Assembly (NCBI GenBank): GCA_017654935.2
Contig: CM065703.1
Location: 42,277,188-42,341,187, forward strand
DNA from: Phymorhynchus buccinoides
Lineage: Eukaryota > Mollusca > Gastropoda > Neogastropoda > Raphitomidae
Reading direction: 5' to 3'
Length of the DNA: 64,000 nt
How positions within the stretch are numbered: position 1 is the first letter of the stretch; each line of letters begins with the position of its first letter. The translations under genes and the position numbers were made by a program. The notes under the pieces were generated by a model that was not told the origin of the DNA, made no database searches, and worked only from the letters and a program-made list of their open reading frames with translations. Positions 45,286 to 56,560 of the stretch are shown here, one piece after another.

Positions 45286-45587
45286 ATGTTATGTTTGCTA
45301 TCTGTTTACAGTGTTGTTTTACGTATTTAACTATTCAAACAGGCAGTGGGGGCAAAGTGGTTTTCAAGGAAAATGTCTGGGGGTCCAGGGGGCCGAAGAA
45401 AATTCAATAAATGAGAGTGAAATTTTCACTTTTTCATGCCATTTGCATTTTTTAATAATTTTGTTTCAAACTGTTTCGCGGATTTTCCGCGATTCGCGGA
45501 GGTCTACCATGCCTGTCAAATCATTAATTATTCAAATCGAAGTTTGTCAACACGAGTGACCCCCCCCCAAAGACTGTGTTGGCTCAC

Positions 45588-48500
45588 CTTCGCCCCCTCC
45601 GCCAGCCGAGGCCCGCTGCTCCTTCTCCTCCTCGCTGTCGGAGGACGACTCCTCGGGCTCCCCTTTCTCCCGCTGCTGCTGGCGCCGCAGCTGCTTCTTG
45701 GCGTGCTTCTGGGCCTGCTCCTGCAGCTTGCGGTACTGGCCCGCTTGCTCAGGCGGGATCAGCGGCTGCATTGGCTTGATCTCCTCCTCCTTCTTCGGGG
45801 GTGGAGGGGGGCTGGGGGGACGGGGGTTTGGGCGGGGGGAGGGGCGGGGGGCGGGGGGGAGCCCTTCTCCGGGGCTTCTTGCGGCGGCGGGTTGGGGTTG
45901 GTGGATGGGGGGGGAGGGCGGGGTTTGAGGATGAGGAGGTGGTGGTGGTGGGGGGGTGGGGGTTGCTGCATCCTGGGTCCTTGATCCGGAGGAGGTGCGG
46001 CGCTGTGGGGCAGGGGGGGTCCCATGTCCCCTCCGGGGGGAGGGAAAGGCGGGGGAGGGCCCATGTTGGGGGGAGGGGGGCCCCTGAAGCCAGGAGGGGG
46101 GCCTCCCATGTTGGGATGGGGAGGCGGCATGCCCGGGCCTGGTCCACCGTGGGGGTGGGGTGGGTGGGGGTGAGGGGGGCCTCGAGGACCCCCCGGACCC
46201 GGTCTGGGTGGGGGTCCCATTCCCGGGCGTGGAGGGAAAGGCGGCGGGGGACCTTCCCCGGGGGGGCCACGGGGTCCTGGGTGGCTTCTGGGGCCCGGCG
46301 GCCCTCTCGGCCCGGGTCCAGGATGGGGGCCTGGTCCCGGGGGAGGGTGAGGCCCGTGAGGTCCCCCCGGCCTCGGGGGACCCATGTTGCGGGGACCCGG
46401 CGGACCCATCCCCGGCGGACCCATGGGGTGGGGACCCGGAGGGCCTCGCGGCCCCGGCGGACCCATTCTGTGGCCCGGTCCGGGCGGACCCATGCCCGGT
46501 CCGTGCCGAGGGGGGAACATTCCCCTGGGGGGTCCCCTGAACCCGGGCGGACCCATCCCGCGGGGTGGGGGCATGCCCCTAGGGTTGCCGTGCCCCATGC
46601 GGTGAGGGGGCCCGTCGAAACCCATGGGGGGACCGTCAAACCGGTGCGGCGGAGGGGGTCCATCGAATCGGGGGCCATGGGGAGGCCCGTCAAACCTGGG
46701 TGGAGGGGGGCCGTCATAGTGCGGGGGATGCGGGCCGTCGAAGTGGGGGTGATGATGCGGGGGGCCGTCAAAGTGGGAGTGGGGGGGAGGGGGCCCCGGG
46801 AAGCGCTGGTGAGGCCCGTCGAACCGGGGCGGGGGGCCGTCCATGGGATGATGCTGCATGTGGGGGTTGCCATGGGGGTTGCCGTGGGGAGTGGGCGGGT
46901 TGTTATGGGGGGGAGGACCCTGAGGGTTGTTCACGTTGTTGTGAGGTCCTGGGTTGTGGGAGGGGGTTTCTGCGTTGTTGGCCGCGGGCGGATGCTGCGG
47001 GGGGACAGACCCCGGGGGGACTGGAAGGGGGGGTGCTCCTGGAGGTGGGGCAGCGGAGGAGCCTGCAGCGCTGCGAGGACTGGCATCACCCGGAGGGTTC
47101 CCCGGCGCACCGTTGTCCGCTTTGACAGGGGGAGGGGGAGGGGGGATCAGAGGGGGAGGGTCCTCTTTACTTTCAGTGGAAGGACCGGGGGTGGTGGAGG
47201 TGACGGGCATCACCGTGGCGACGGTAGGTGGGGGCGTGGGCAGGGGAATGCTGGTTAGCTTGTCCACCTCCGTTTTCGCTTCCGCCACGTCTGGTGTCGC
47301 CACCGGCAACGGGATTTCCGTCGGATCGCTGCCCTTGGTCTCCACCTTGTCCTTGAGGGAGAGGGACTTGCTGACGGGAGACCTGCGGCCTCGCCGCCGG
47401 TTGCGGATCTTGCTGCGGGAACGCGACTTGCTTCTGGAGGAGCGGGAACTGTACCGGGAGCGGGAGTGGGACCTGCTCCGGGAGTAGCTCCAGGAGCGCG
47501 ACCTGGAGTAGCTGGACCCCGAGTAGCTGGAGTAGGAGCGGCTCCGGCGGTGGTAGGACCTGCTCCGGGAGCTGCTCCGAGAGTAGCTGCGTGATGACCG
47601 GCTCCGCGAGCGGGACGTGCTGTAGTAGGACCCCGAGTAGCTCCTGTAGCTCGACCTCGACGACCTCGAGTCTGACCGCGACCGGGAGTAGCCGTGGGAG
47701 CGGGAGCGCGAGTCCCTGCTGCGCGAGCGACTGGACTCGGAGCTGTACTTCTTCTTGCCCCTGGATGGCCGGCGGTGCTTTCCCGCCTCCGGCCCCACCG
47801 CTGACTTGGTGCTGTTGTTGTGAGCCGGGTTCCCGTTGCCCACGACTTCTGCCGCCACTGGGGCAACGCTCGGAGCTTTGCCCTCCCCCTCCTCCTCCTT
47901 CGGTTTTTGTTGTTGCTGCTGCGAGGGGTCCCCCCCTGCTGCTTTGTCTCTGCGAGCGGTGTCGTCCTCGCTGTCGCTGGTGTCCCACTTGGACTTGGTA
48001 CTGTTGTCGGGGCGCCTGTTCTCGTACAGTCCCTCCAGCTTGCTCCAGGTGTCCTGGGCCTTGGGGGCTGTCTTGTCCTCCTTGTCCTCGCTCAGCTTGG
48101 CCGCCTTGTTGGGCGTCTGGCACTCCGTGCTGGACGTGCTGGTCTGCCGCTTCCTCACAGAGTTGGCCTGCCCCGCTCCTCCTTTGGGCGTGCTGCCCAC
48201 CTCCGCTTCTTTCTTGCGTCTCGGATCTTGGGGCGACTTGAGAGCCGACTCCGCCGCCGCTTCTTTCCCCAGGGTCTGCGGCTTGGCTCCGGGGCTCTTC
48301 TTCTTCTCGCCTTTCTGGGCGAGAGCGGCATCCTCGGGGCCTGGCTTCAAAGTCTTCAGCCCGTCCATTCCCGGCGCGAGGAGCTCCTTGGTCTTGTCTC
48401 CCTCGGCCTTGCCGGGCTCGGTGATTTGGGGCACCTTCATCTTCTTGATCCTTTTCACCCTGGACGGCCCCGTGTCCTGCTTGGAGGCCTCAGCAGCCGC

Positions 48501-49395
48501 CTCGTGCTCAGCGTCGGCCTCGTTGTAGTCGATCTTCACTTTGGGCTGGTTCGCCTTCGGCTTGGACTTGCCCTCGCCTTTGGCGTTGGAGGAAGGGCCT
48601 TTGCGGGAGGAGTTCCTGCGGCTGCTGCCGTGCTTCTTGCGGTGCTTGTGGGACGAGCGCTTGCTGCTGCTGCGCTGCTGGGGCTTCTTGTTGTTGGGCA
48701 CGTCCCCGTCCACAGCGTCTCCGGCATGGTTGGCCTCCCCCGGGCCCGGGCCCTCCAGGGCTTCCTTGTGGGTGCGCTTACGCTTGGACCGCTTCCGGTG
48801 GTGGGCCGAGCCCTTCTCCCCCTTGCTGTTCACCACCCCCTTCTCTTCCTCCCCGTCTACGGTGGCGCCCTCCGCGGCCTTCTTCTCCTTCTTGCGCTTC
48901 CTCTTCTTGCGCTTGTGTCTCTTCTTCTTCTCCCCTCCTCCTCCCGCTTTCTCCGCTCCTCCTTCCCCGTCCGGCGCCTGTCCGTCCTGCACCCCCCCTT
49001 CCACCTTCTGGCTGTGCCGGCGTTTCTTCTTCTTCTTCTTTTTCTTCTTCTTGCCCGCTTTCTTCTCCTTCTCTCCCTTGCCCTCCGTCGATCCTTTCCC
49101 TGGCTCCCCAGCGTTTTCCTGGGCCGCGGCACCAGCCCCCTCTGCTGCCTCCGAGGTCTGGCCCGCTGCGCGCAGCAGCATCTTGAAGTCGAAGTGCAGG
49201 GGGTTGCAGCTGTAGGGCACGGTTGGCAGGGTGCTGGTGTACTTGACCATCTCGGCCGGCCAGTCCAGGGTGACCGCGTCGTCTTTGCAGCTGACCACCT
49301 TGACGAAGGAGCTCATCAGGTCGCCGCCGGGGTCAGTGCTGGACGGCGGGGCTGGACCATTGACGTCCCCTCCCTTTCTTTCTTCACCCTCCTCA
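45588..49395 (-). CDS. GPATCH8: GPATCH8-like protein, large central exon (with a frame break)
   Basis: 3.8-kb exon. From its start (acceptor TTACAG at 49401-49396): (S)EEGEERKGG, then WPAEMVKYTSTLPTVPYSCN-PLHFDFK, which matches the GPATCH8 motif WPSELL-x(n)-SYSCNPLYFDFK and fixes the identity. Next come Lys-rich blocks (49080-48600), an RS-rich region (about 47760-47400), a Pro/Gly-rich region with FDGPP repeats (about 46870-46600), and the tail PLIPPEQAGQYRKLQEQAQK, matching GPATCH8 P-x-x-F-x-PEEMEKY-x-KLQ. The family is nuclear and linked to splicing factors. The frame used up to about 45870 would stop at 45759, and the tail is in another frame. Exon length is also two off, so one base is probably missing in a C-run between about 45780 and 45900. 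Donor GTGAGCC at 45587. Confidence 0.88.
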
Positions 49396-49953
49396 CTGTA
49401 ACACAGAGACAGCATAAGACAACTCTTTGCCTCTCTTCTGCACACATTTCTCATCAACACAAACTGCACTTTACAAACACATCTAAGGCTGTTCATCTTC
49501 ACATGAACGCACTCATCTACAGCAGCATGTCTAATCATCACCATGTTGCACTTTTTTATATATAATTCCATAATGCAATAAAATAAAAATGACCGCAGGA
49601 TTTCACAAAGTCTCAGGAAAATTTACAAATAACGTGACGGGAGGGGGAAATCCAAAACACTATAAAAACAACAACCTGATGTTTAATTCCATTTGAAAAA
49701 TGAAGCAAAGATAGAGGTAAGATTTAAAAAATAAAAAACAAAACAAAAAAACAAGATTTTGATAAACCAAATCAGTTACAATACTGAACATTCTCTGCCC
49801 CTGACTTGCGATACTGACTTCTGCGTGCCACCAACATTAAAATTAGCGCCCTTGTACGTCGCGAAGAAGCAGTATAAAGCCTAATTGATCTCATCTGCAT
49901 CAACTCGGTATAAATACCATCATCATCATCTGACATCATCATCATAACCACTA

Positions 49954-49985
49954 ACTCACCTGTGAGAAGGCGACAGACGGGGAAG
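49954..49985 (-). repeat. GPATCH8-like exon-edge duplicate (partial)
   Basis: On the - strand, TCTGTCGCCTTCTCACAG then GTGAGTTAG, copying the 3' edge and donor of the exon at 50447. It is the most truncated copy. Confidence 0.85.
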
Positions 49986-50086
49986 GTCTTTCGTTAACAG
50001 AAGGGGTAGGTCTTTCGTTAACACGAGTGAGTCAAAAATGATTGAATGCCAACAACAATGCATCATCAGCACCATCATCATCACTG

Positions 50087-50146
50087 ACTCACCTGTGAGA
50101 AGGTGACAGAAGGGGCAGGCTCATTTTCGGCGCGGTGTCCACCTCA
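50087..50146 (-). repeat. GPATCH8-like exon-edge duplicate
   Basis: - strand copy of GAGGTGGACACCGCGCCGAA ... TTCTCACAG plus GTGAGTCAG, with (ATG)n on both sides; one substitution (CACC for CGCC) in the last codons. Confidence 0.9.
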
Positions 50147-50254
50147 TCATCATCATAACCATCATCATCAGCACCATCATCATCACCATCATCACTAACT
50201 CACCTGTGAGAAGGCGACAGAAGGGGCAGGCTCATTTTCGGCGCGGTGTCCACC

Positions 50255-50306
<52 letters not shown>

Positions 50307-50326
50307 AACCATCATCATCATCACCA
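50147..50326. repeat. (CAT)n microsatellite with embedded exon copies
   Basis: CAT/ATC trinucleotide tract including a perfect run at about 50255-50305. Together with 50387-50440 it forms most of the intron start after the genuine donor at 50446. Confidence 0.93.
50198..50258 (-). repeat. GPATCH8-like exon-edge duplicate
   Basis: - strand copy of the last about 55 bp of the exon plus a GTGAGTTAG donor context; no change seen in the coding part. Confidence 0.9.
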
Positions 50327-50387
50327 ACTCACCTGTGAGAAGGCGACAGAAGGGGCAGGCTCATTTTCAGCGCGGTGTCCACCTCCG
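50327..50387 (-). repeat. GPATCH8-like exon-edge duplicate
   Basis: Copy nearest to the genuine exon, with one substitution (CTGAAAATG for CCGAAAATG) and a GTGAGTTGG donor. Confidence 0.9.
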
Positions 50388-50446
50388 CACCATCATCAGC
50401 AGCAGCATCATCATCATCATCATCATCATCACCATCACTGACTCAC

Positions 50447-50722
50447 CTGTGAGAAGGCGACAGAAGGGGCAGGCTCATTTTCGGCGCGGTGTCCACCTCA
50501 GCATCGTCAGCATCGGTCACTTCGGGCGTGAAAGCCGCCACGGCCGCGGACACCTTGTTGGTCGATTTCTTCAGAGAGAAGGAGACCACAGGGCCACCTT
50601 TGTCCCCCTCCCTCGCCGCACCCTCCCCCCCTCCTTCCTTCACCTCCTCTTTGGGGGTGGGGGGAGGTTTGGGGGCAGCGGGGGTGGTAGCTGTGCTGTT
50701 GTTTAGAGTTTCCGTCGAAGCC
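50447..50722 (-). CDS. GPATCH8: GPATCH8-like protein, exon upstream of the large exon
   Basis: Encodes (R)ASTETLNNSTATTPAAPKPP, then an acidic/Gly part, GPVVSFSLKKSTNKVSAAVA, and ...DADDAEVDTAPKMSLPLLSP plus SH(S). The SFSLKK-x-KV segment recalls the F-x-SFAKKAPVKL part of vertebrate GPATCH8. The length of 276 bp fits phase 2 on both sides. Acceptor CTTCCCAG ends at 50723. The genuine donor GTGAGTCAG at 50446 is followed by four intronic copies of this exon end. Confidence 0.88.
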
Positions 50723-51988
50723 CTGGGAAGAAAGACGAGGGCAGAATGTAGAGTGTTAACACATTTTTGTGCCTTTTTTTGCTGTTGGTTGAAATACCAT
50801 ATTTTACTGACCGAAAGCCTCGTACTGTTTTGGTACGGGACTGGTTTTGCACGCCACTGTGTGTCTAACGCGTCGTCTGCTGCCAAAAAAACACACTGCT
50901 TCATTGTATTGGATCAGTGTGAAGTATAATTTTACAGTGTGTGCTTTGCAATGCTATTTTGGGGTTACTATAAGATCGTAGTTCATTGTTCACCTTTAAA
51001 AATAAATGCAAATGGACACACCAAGTTTGCTGGTGACAGGTGTGTGCATTTGCGACAGCCCTATTTGATTGCAGTTTTCTTCGTAAAATCAGGTAAAGAC
51101 CACTGCAATCAGTGTGTCTACGTGTTTCTGTATGTATCTGTGTGTATTTGTGTCCGTTTGTAGTGCGTGTGTGACTCAAACTGTGTGTGAGCATAGGTGT
51201 GTTCATGCATGGGTTCGGTGGGGTCAGAAGTTACAACTCTATCAGGGTTTGCAGTAGCCTACATAGCACTGTTGTATTTGCACACACACTGTCGCCTTTG
51301 AACACATACACCCTTAGCTCATTCAGGCGATTTTTGTGAATATTTAGCTTCTTGTTTGGTTCACAAACATCAGCTGTAACCAATCAGAAGTGGCTAATGT
51401 TGAACCTGATATACGTTAGCCAATGATAAAGTCCACCTATTTTGAGAAAACACGCTTCTTCTAGAGACCTTCAGAAAATGTGTCGCAATAGCCCACACAT
51501 ACCCTATGGCTGCTTTTAAAGGGCCCCACCGCAGGGGCGGCCATATTCCAACTTCAGGGGACTTTAGTTTCAGTCATCTATTTGTTTGACTTTGGCCCAT
51601 TCTCCTGCCTTTAAAAAAAAAAATTCTAAATATTTTCTCTTTTGAGCTCCTCCGAAATCGGAATGTCGGCTGTGCGCAGCGGGGAGACCAGTAAAAACTT
51701 AAAACGGACACCTTACCCATTACGGCCTTTTGGCTAGGGAACGCAGAAGAAGAAGAAGATTTGATCTGATTTATTTAATTTAAAGTCTGTTCACAACAGT
51801 GGTGATATTAGGCTTTCAAAAAAAAGAAGGAATAAATTAATTAAAGCGAGCTGAAAAAGTGTGCGCACGTGCGCGTTTTTGTGTGTGTGTATAAAAGAAG
51901 AAGATTCTTCGTCACTCTTCAATGTTTTCCAGTGATAAAGCACAGAACTCCCAGTTAAAGAGCCATTTCCTTTCAAAACAGTGTGTAC
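50723..51988. other. Intron
   Basis: Mostly unique AT-rich sequence. SINE copy at 51600-51760; GT-rich stretch near 51110-51190. No exon seen. Confidence 0.55.
51600..51760 (+). mobile_element. SINE with (GAA)n tail
   Basis: TTCTCCTGCC ... CATTACGGCCTTTTGGCTAG, GGAACGCAGAAGAAGAAGA; partner of 21755-21905. Confidence 0.72.
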
Positions 51989-52038
51989 CTTTTGGTCTGT
52001 TCCTGCCTTGCAGCCTCCTTCTTGCCAGTGGCTGTGGC
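51989..52038 (-). CDS. GPATCH8: GPATCH8-like protein, 50-bp exon
   Basis: Reads ATATGKKEAARQEQTK plus two bases (AG), which with the G at 50722 give Arg. Acceptor GTGCAG at 52044-52039, donor GTACAC at 51988. Too short for a domain call, but its phases match both neighbours exactly and its Lys/Ala/Gln-rich content fits the protein. Confidence 0.75.
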
Positions 52039-52602
52039 CTGCACACAGACATTAATAATTAATAATAATAGTACATGGCCGAAAAAGGCTGATAAAAAGC
52101 TGAAGCCCCATGAAACTGAAGCTTTTTTTGTAATCTAAACCTTGGAAACACCAATGGAAACAGAAGTTATATATTTAGTTCATTTTAATTCACTTATATA
52201 AAAAAAAGTGACCTCTGGGGCCATTTTAAAGCCTGAAATCGGGCTAAAGGCTGAAAAACCTCATGCCTGATTATCTCCAAACTGCCCAAGTCTGAGTTCA
52301 AGCCTCCTCAGACTATTTGACTCAGTCGAACGGAGCTGGTTGTCACCTTTCCACAGCTTTCCTTTCTTTCGACAGAGTGAGTAGAAATCACAAATGCAAA
52401 ATTTGGTCAATTGAGATTCTTCAAACCGGTCGGAAGTGATTTGGCGACTGCACCATTTACTTCCAACTCACTCAGGCAGTTGTGGGAAAACAAGCAATGC
52501 TTGCTGATAGTGTGAAGGCGGCACACGGCCACAACTAGTTGAATGGAGTTCACAACTGAATTTTCTTTCGACTAATAAAAGGTTGGATAATGTGAGTCAG
52601 CT

Positions 52603-53094
52603 TTAACCCTTTCACCGCCAATGTCGCATTTTTGCACCACAAAATGGCTTAACACCCATGTCACCAAAAGGCGTCAAATCAGGGCCTGTTATCAGAAGAC
52701 ATTATTTTCTGAATTTTGGGAGGTTAAGAATAGGCATGTTGTTATACATGTCATAGAGGAATTTCCAACATTGCACATAATTTCTTTATCTACCCCGTTA
52801 TTCTTAACCCTTTCACCGCCAATGTCGCATTTTTGAACCACAATGGTTTAACACCCATGTCACTAAAAAGCATCAAATCAGGGCCTGTTATCTGAAGACC
52901 ATATTTTTGTAATTTTGGGAGGTAAGGATAGGCCTAATGTTATACATGTCACAGAGAAATTTGCAATATTGCAGATTTTTTTTCTCTCTGTGACTCAGGT
53001 AAGTTTAGTAATATGTTTTGGCTGAATAATAGCTGGCGGCGAAAGGGTTAATGGTATTTTTTGGCTAGAAAATGGCTGGCAGCGAAAGGGTTAA
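52603..53094 (+). mobile_element. piggyBac-like MITE, family 1, split by a second copy
   Basis: Outer copy: TTAACCCTTTCACCGCC at the left and GGCAGCGAAAGGGTTAA at the right, at 53094. Its body is interrupted at an internal TTAA by the element at 52804-53051. Confidence 0.88.
52804..53051 (+). mobile_element. piggyBac-like MITE, family 1, nested
   Basis: Complete second copy, TTAACCCTTTCACCGCC ... GGCGGCGAAAGGGTTAA, lying inside the copy at 52603-53094 with TTAA at both junctions. Confidence 0.9.
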
Positions 53095-53144
53095 GGCAAT
53101 TACCCCATTTTGGTGACAAAGTATGTGTTGCTAAGTGGCCCTAC

Positions 53145-53261
53145 CTGGCGGTTCTGAGTGGTGGTAGTTGCAGAAGCAGGTTTAGCAGCACTGGGCTGAG
53201 CTCCGTGTTTTGGTGCAGCATTGGAGGCAGCTGCTCCCTTCTTGACTGCTCCATCCTCCGT
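53145..53261 (-). CDS. GPATCH8: GPATCH8-like protein, 39-codon exon
   Basis: TEDGAVKKGAAASNAAPKHG then AQPSAAKPASATTTTQNRQ, phase zero at both ends. Acceptor GTGACAG ends at 53262; donor GTAGGG starts at 53144. Low-complexity Ala/Lys/Ser/Thr sequence without a domain. It sits 50 bp from the end of the nested MITE pair at 52603-53094. Confidence 0.8.
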
Positions 53262-53269
53262 CTGTCACA

Positions 53270-53700
53270 ACAGGCATCAGATTCTGAGCATGGGTGCAAC
53301 TCCACCAAATGAAAAAAAACAACTGAAAGGCAGGGGTCCAGGGACCCATGGCCCCGGCAGGGTACAGGGGCAGAGCCCCGTCGGACGATTCAGGGGGGCA
53401 AGTTAAGAGAGAAAGATAAGGACCATGTATAGCAAAACACACATCAATGCGAGAAAGATAGACAGTTATAACGATAGACAGAAACAATTTGAGTCTGATA
53501 AGCCTTGCATAGAACCGCCAAGTTCAAAACGCCCCAAATCGCTTGTGGTCAATTTTTGTTTGCTTGTTTGTTGAAGAATAAAAAAAACACCTGAAGTTCA
53601 GTTTCTGGTAAGGTTAAAAATACTGAAATCAGTGTAAAAATGAAAGAGTAGCACCCATGGATTTGTCTGAAGTTGATTCCTTTGAAAGCCGCAGCAATAA
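53270..53700 (-). repeat. Dispersed repeat shared with 14360-14760
   Basis: CCCCGTCGGACGATTCAGGG and AAAACGCCCCAAATCGCTTG, inverse of the first copy. A fragment of related flank (GACAACACTGAAAT-x-AG) recurs at 60345-60420. Confidence 0.75.
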
Positions 53701-55716
53701 CAGAGCTACCAAGGCCCCACATCGTAGACAGACAACACTGAAATCAGCCCCCAACATGACCAAAAAACATGTAATAATGCAGTAAGAAATTGCTTTAAAA
53801 TGCTTTTTGGCAGTGAAGATCACACTCAGAAACGAAAGGCACCACAACGAATCCCCTGCCCACGGCTTTACAAAACTGGCATTTGCAGACTCTTTAGTTG
53901 CTGCCCGCTAGGCTTCCAGAGGCGGGAAATGCGAATGACTCAACCTCTTGGAAGCGCCAGAAACAAGTGGGAAAACAGAGTGGAATTTGTGCTACGTATG
54001 TTTTCGTCCACTGCTTCTAAACAGACTTTCGATTTGCCAAACATTTTGGTGTGAGCATACATAGGTGTGTGGTGAACAGCATTGTGTGAACAGTGATTCG
54101 AACCAAAAGCTAGTTGTGGTGTAATTAGTGTTAATTAATAAACCACGCTTTGTGTACATTATAGCACTCAGGGTTGGAATAGAACAGCAGTGCGCGCTAT
54201 TTTAAAGGCCTAGGTTTTTCCCTCAGTACCACAGATTTATGTGGCATTTTCCTCGGCGTGTTCTGTCTAAAGTAGCCAGTGTTGATAAGTGTGCTTTTAC
54301 ATATAAGTTCTAGAGTCATCTTGTGTTTAAAGTGTGTAGTTAGTTAGGTGCTCAGTCGAACGGTAGCTGAGCAATTTAAATTGAAAGACAACTAGTGTCA
54401 GTGTGTAGTTTCTCCACAGCACAAAGCAAAGAGGAACACTCTTTACTAGGCTATACTCTTCAAGCCACCAAGCCTTGCTGCACTGCTGCGCGCGTGTGTA
54501 GTAAGCAAGCTGCCAGCGACCAAATAGAACTTTGGCTGTAGCAGCCCACTTGTGAAATCCTGCCTGCGTGCTACCTTTGCTGCCGCGTGAAGTCTTGCTA
54601 CGGTCAAGGAATGGGAGGGAGGGATGGATGGGGAAGGAAGGAGATGCAAAAGAGGAGGAGGTGAGTGGGTTTCACGATAGCGCATATGTGGGAACTAAAC
54701 GATCCAAATTGAACGGCCGTGTGCCAGCTATAATGTTCAATCCTCTGAAATTTGCAAATCAACAAGTGTGGCGAATAACTCATCAAAAGTCAAAAGGCAG
54801 ACTGTCCCCTGCCAGCTATGTTCAAATGCAATCCTCTGAAATTTGCAAATCAACAAGTGTGGCGAAAAAACCTCATCAAAAGCCAAAAAGCAGACTATCC
54901 CATCCAATAAAGACATGACATACGCAAAAACAAAAAAAAAGTTGACGCGTGTGTGTGTGTGTGTGTGTCTGCCCAGGCCAGGCTGCAAGCGCAGGGTGTC
55001 CATGCATACTGGCAATGGTGCACGGGGCAGGCAAAGCAATGACATAGGTGATGCGACACGCTAAACAGCCGAAGTGCAGCCAGCACACGCAACAATCGTT
55101 TACAAACATTTCCGCACATTAAACTAACTTCTATCAAAATGTGTGAAATCTTCGTAAATAAAGAATACCGTATCACGAGAATAAAGACGTCTGGGCGGCT
55201 TACCTAAGGAATTCGTCGGTTTTGCTCTCTTTGTTTAACCCTTTGGTGTGCTACAGAACTCTTTTCCCCCTGTTTACAAATTGGTCAGAAGACAACAAAA
55301 GACTCGCTTGACCATAGTTAGTTAGTCTGTCATAGTCCCGTCAACAGCTATGGTTACCTCAGGACTGTCACCACATAAAATTCGACCAAGTATAACAAAA
55401 CACACATCAATGATTCTTAACAACGTCCCAAACCCTGAAAACAACAACAAAAACAGTACAACTCGTTTGACCATAGACACCGAAGAATTAACTAACAAAA
55501 GGAAACAAAAAAAGATGACAATCAGCCTAAAGACAGACCTAGCCTATCATATTGCAGACCTGTTTACCCCTATTTTGCAAATTTGTAATTTATGAAACAA
55601 AAAATAGTAATTTTAAAGAAAAAAACGTAATCCAACGCGCGGCCGATTCTTTTTCTTCACATAACCTGATTATATGCAAGCAATAGTGCACTGGGAGAAA
55701 CATTTTTTAAACCATG
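53701..55716. other. Intron, few features
   Basis: Contains a local duplication (AATCCTCTGAAATTTGCAAA, near 54735 and 54830) and a short (GT)n at 54950-54968. No exon-like sequence recognised. Confidence 0.5.
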
Positions 55717-56273
55717 TACAGTGGTCGCCGCTTTATAAAGCCATTTTGGGACCGACGAAAAATGGCTTTAATAAGCAGCGGATTTAATAACCGGCGGTCC
55801 AGGATTACGTCATTTTCGAACATTTTTTTTTGCTTCTCTTTTGTTTACGTCAGTCACACTTTCACACTTTCTTTCGTCATTTACACTTGCTTGAATCTAA
55901 ACACAACTTCACAAGGCCTCTTACACAATGTTGAACTTTTGTTTTGGTTTTTATTGACTGACATTCTTTTCTAAACTCAGTTACTTCGTGATACACGTGA
56001 GCGTGCACATAAATATGTCTTGAGTGACACAAGTGACATATTTTCACGCCAAAAAAAAAGAAAAGAAAAGAAAAAAAAACAAAATCGTGTGAGTTTTAGT
56101 CACAAACTATGTGATTTCTCTGAGAAAAGTGGCTTTAATAAACGGCGGGGTGGTTTTATTAAGCGGCTTTTTTAAAATCATAACATATAGTGAAAAATCC
56201 GGACCGTAAGAAATCGGCTTTAATAAGCGGCTGGCTCTATTAACCGCGGTTTTATAAAGCGGCGACCACTGTA
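55717..56273. mobile_element. TA-flanked element, TACAGTGGTCGCCG termini
   Basis: TACAGTGGTCGCCGCTTTAT at the left, AAAGCGGCGACCACTGTA at the right. Subterminal GGCTTTAATAAGC motifs repeat in both halves. The 557-bp interior has no transposase frame. Confidence 0.85.
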
Positions 56274-56307
56274 TTGGCCTTTTCTCTTTCAAACTCAGCT
56301 TACTAAC

Positions 56308-56354
56308 CTGTTCAAACTGCTTGTGATCTCACCACGCAGTTGCTTTGACGCCAT
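56308..56354 (-). CDS. Possible first coding exon of an unidentified transcript
   Basis: On the - strand, CAAGATGGCGTC gives an ATG with A at -3 and G at +4, reading MASKQLRGEITSSLN plus AG, then a good donor GTTAGTAAG (56307). AAGATGGCG is also a YY1-type core-promoter motif common at animal starts. It lies in an intron of the GPATCH8-like gene. By phase it could splice to the exon at 50722 or 49395, but not to 53261 or 52038. It may be an alternative promoter, another gene's start, or chance. Confidence 0.3.
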
Positions 56355-56560
56355 CTTGAAACAGAATGACTGGGAACCGGAATGACTTTTCACCGCATTG
56401 TTTCAAAAGCATTGCTTGCCGACACAACTGTAGTGTTGTTTTTTTTTCGTGCGTGTTTTTTTCGTCGCCGTAGTTATCGTAATTTGACTTTGGTTTCGTA
56501 AAAATTACGGCATAATCGTAAAGGTAAACAGGTCTGATATTGTTTTCAATCGTGTTGTAC

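Noticed and set aside
45801..49565. Long + strand frames opposite the GPATCH8-like exon (485 and 581 codons)
   Set aside because: Antisense shadows of a GC-rich exon. Conserved motifs and consistent splice phases exist only on the - strand.
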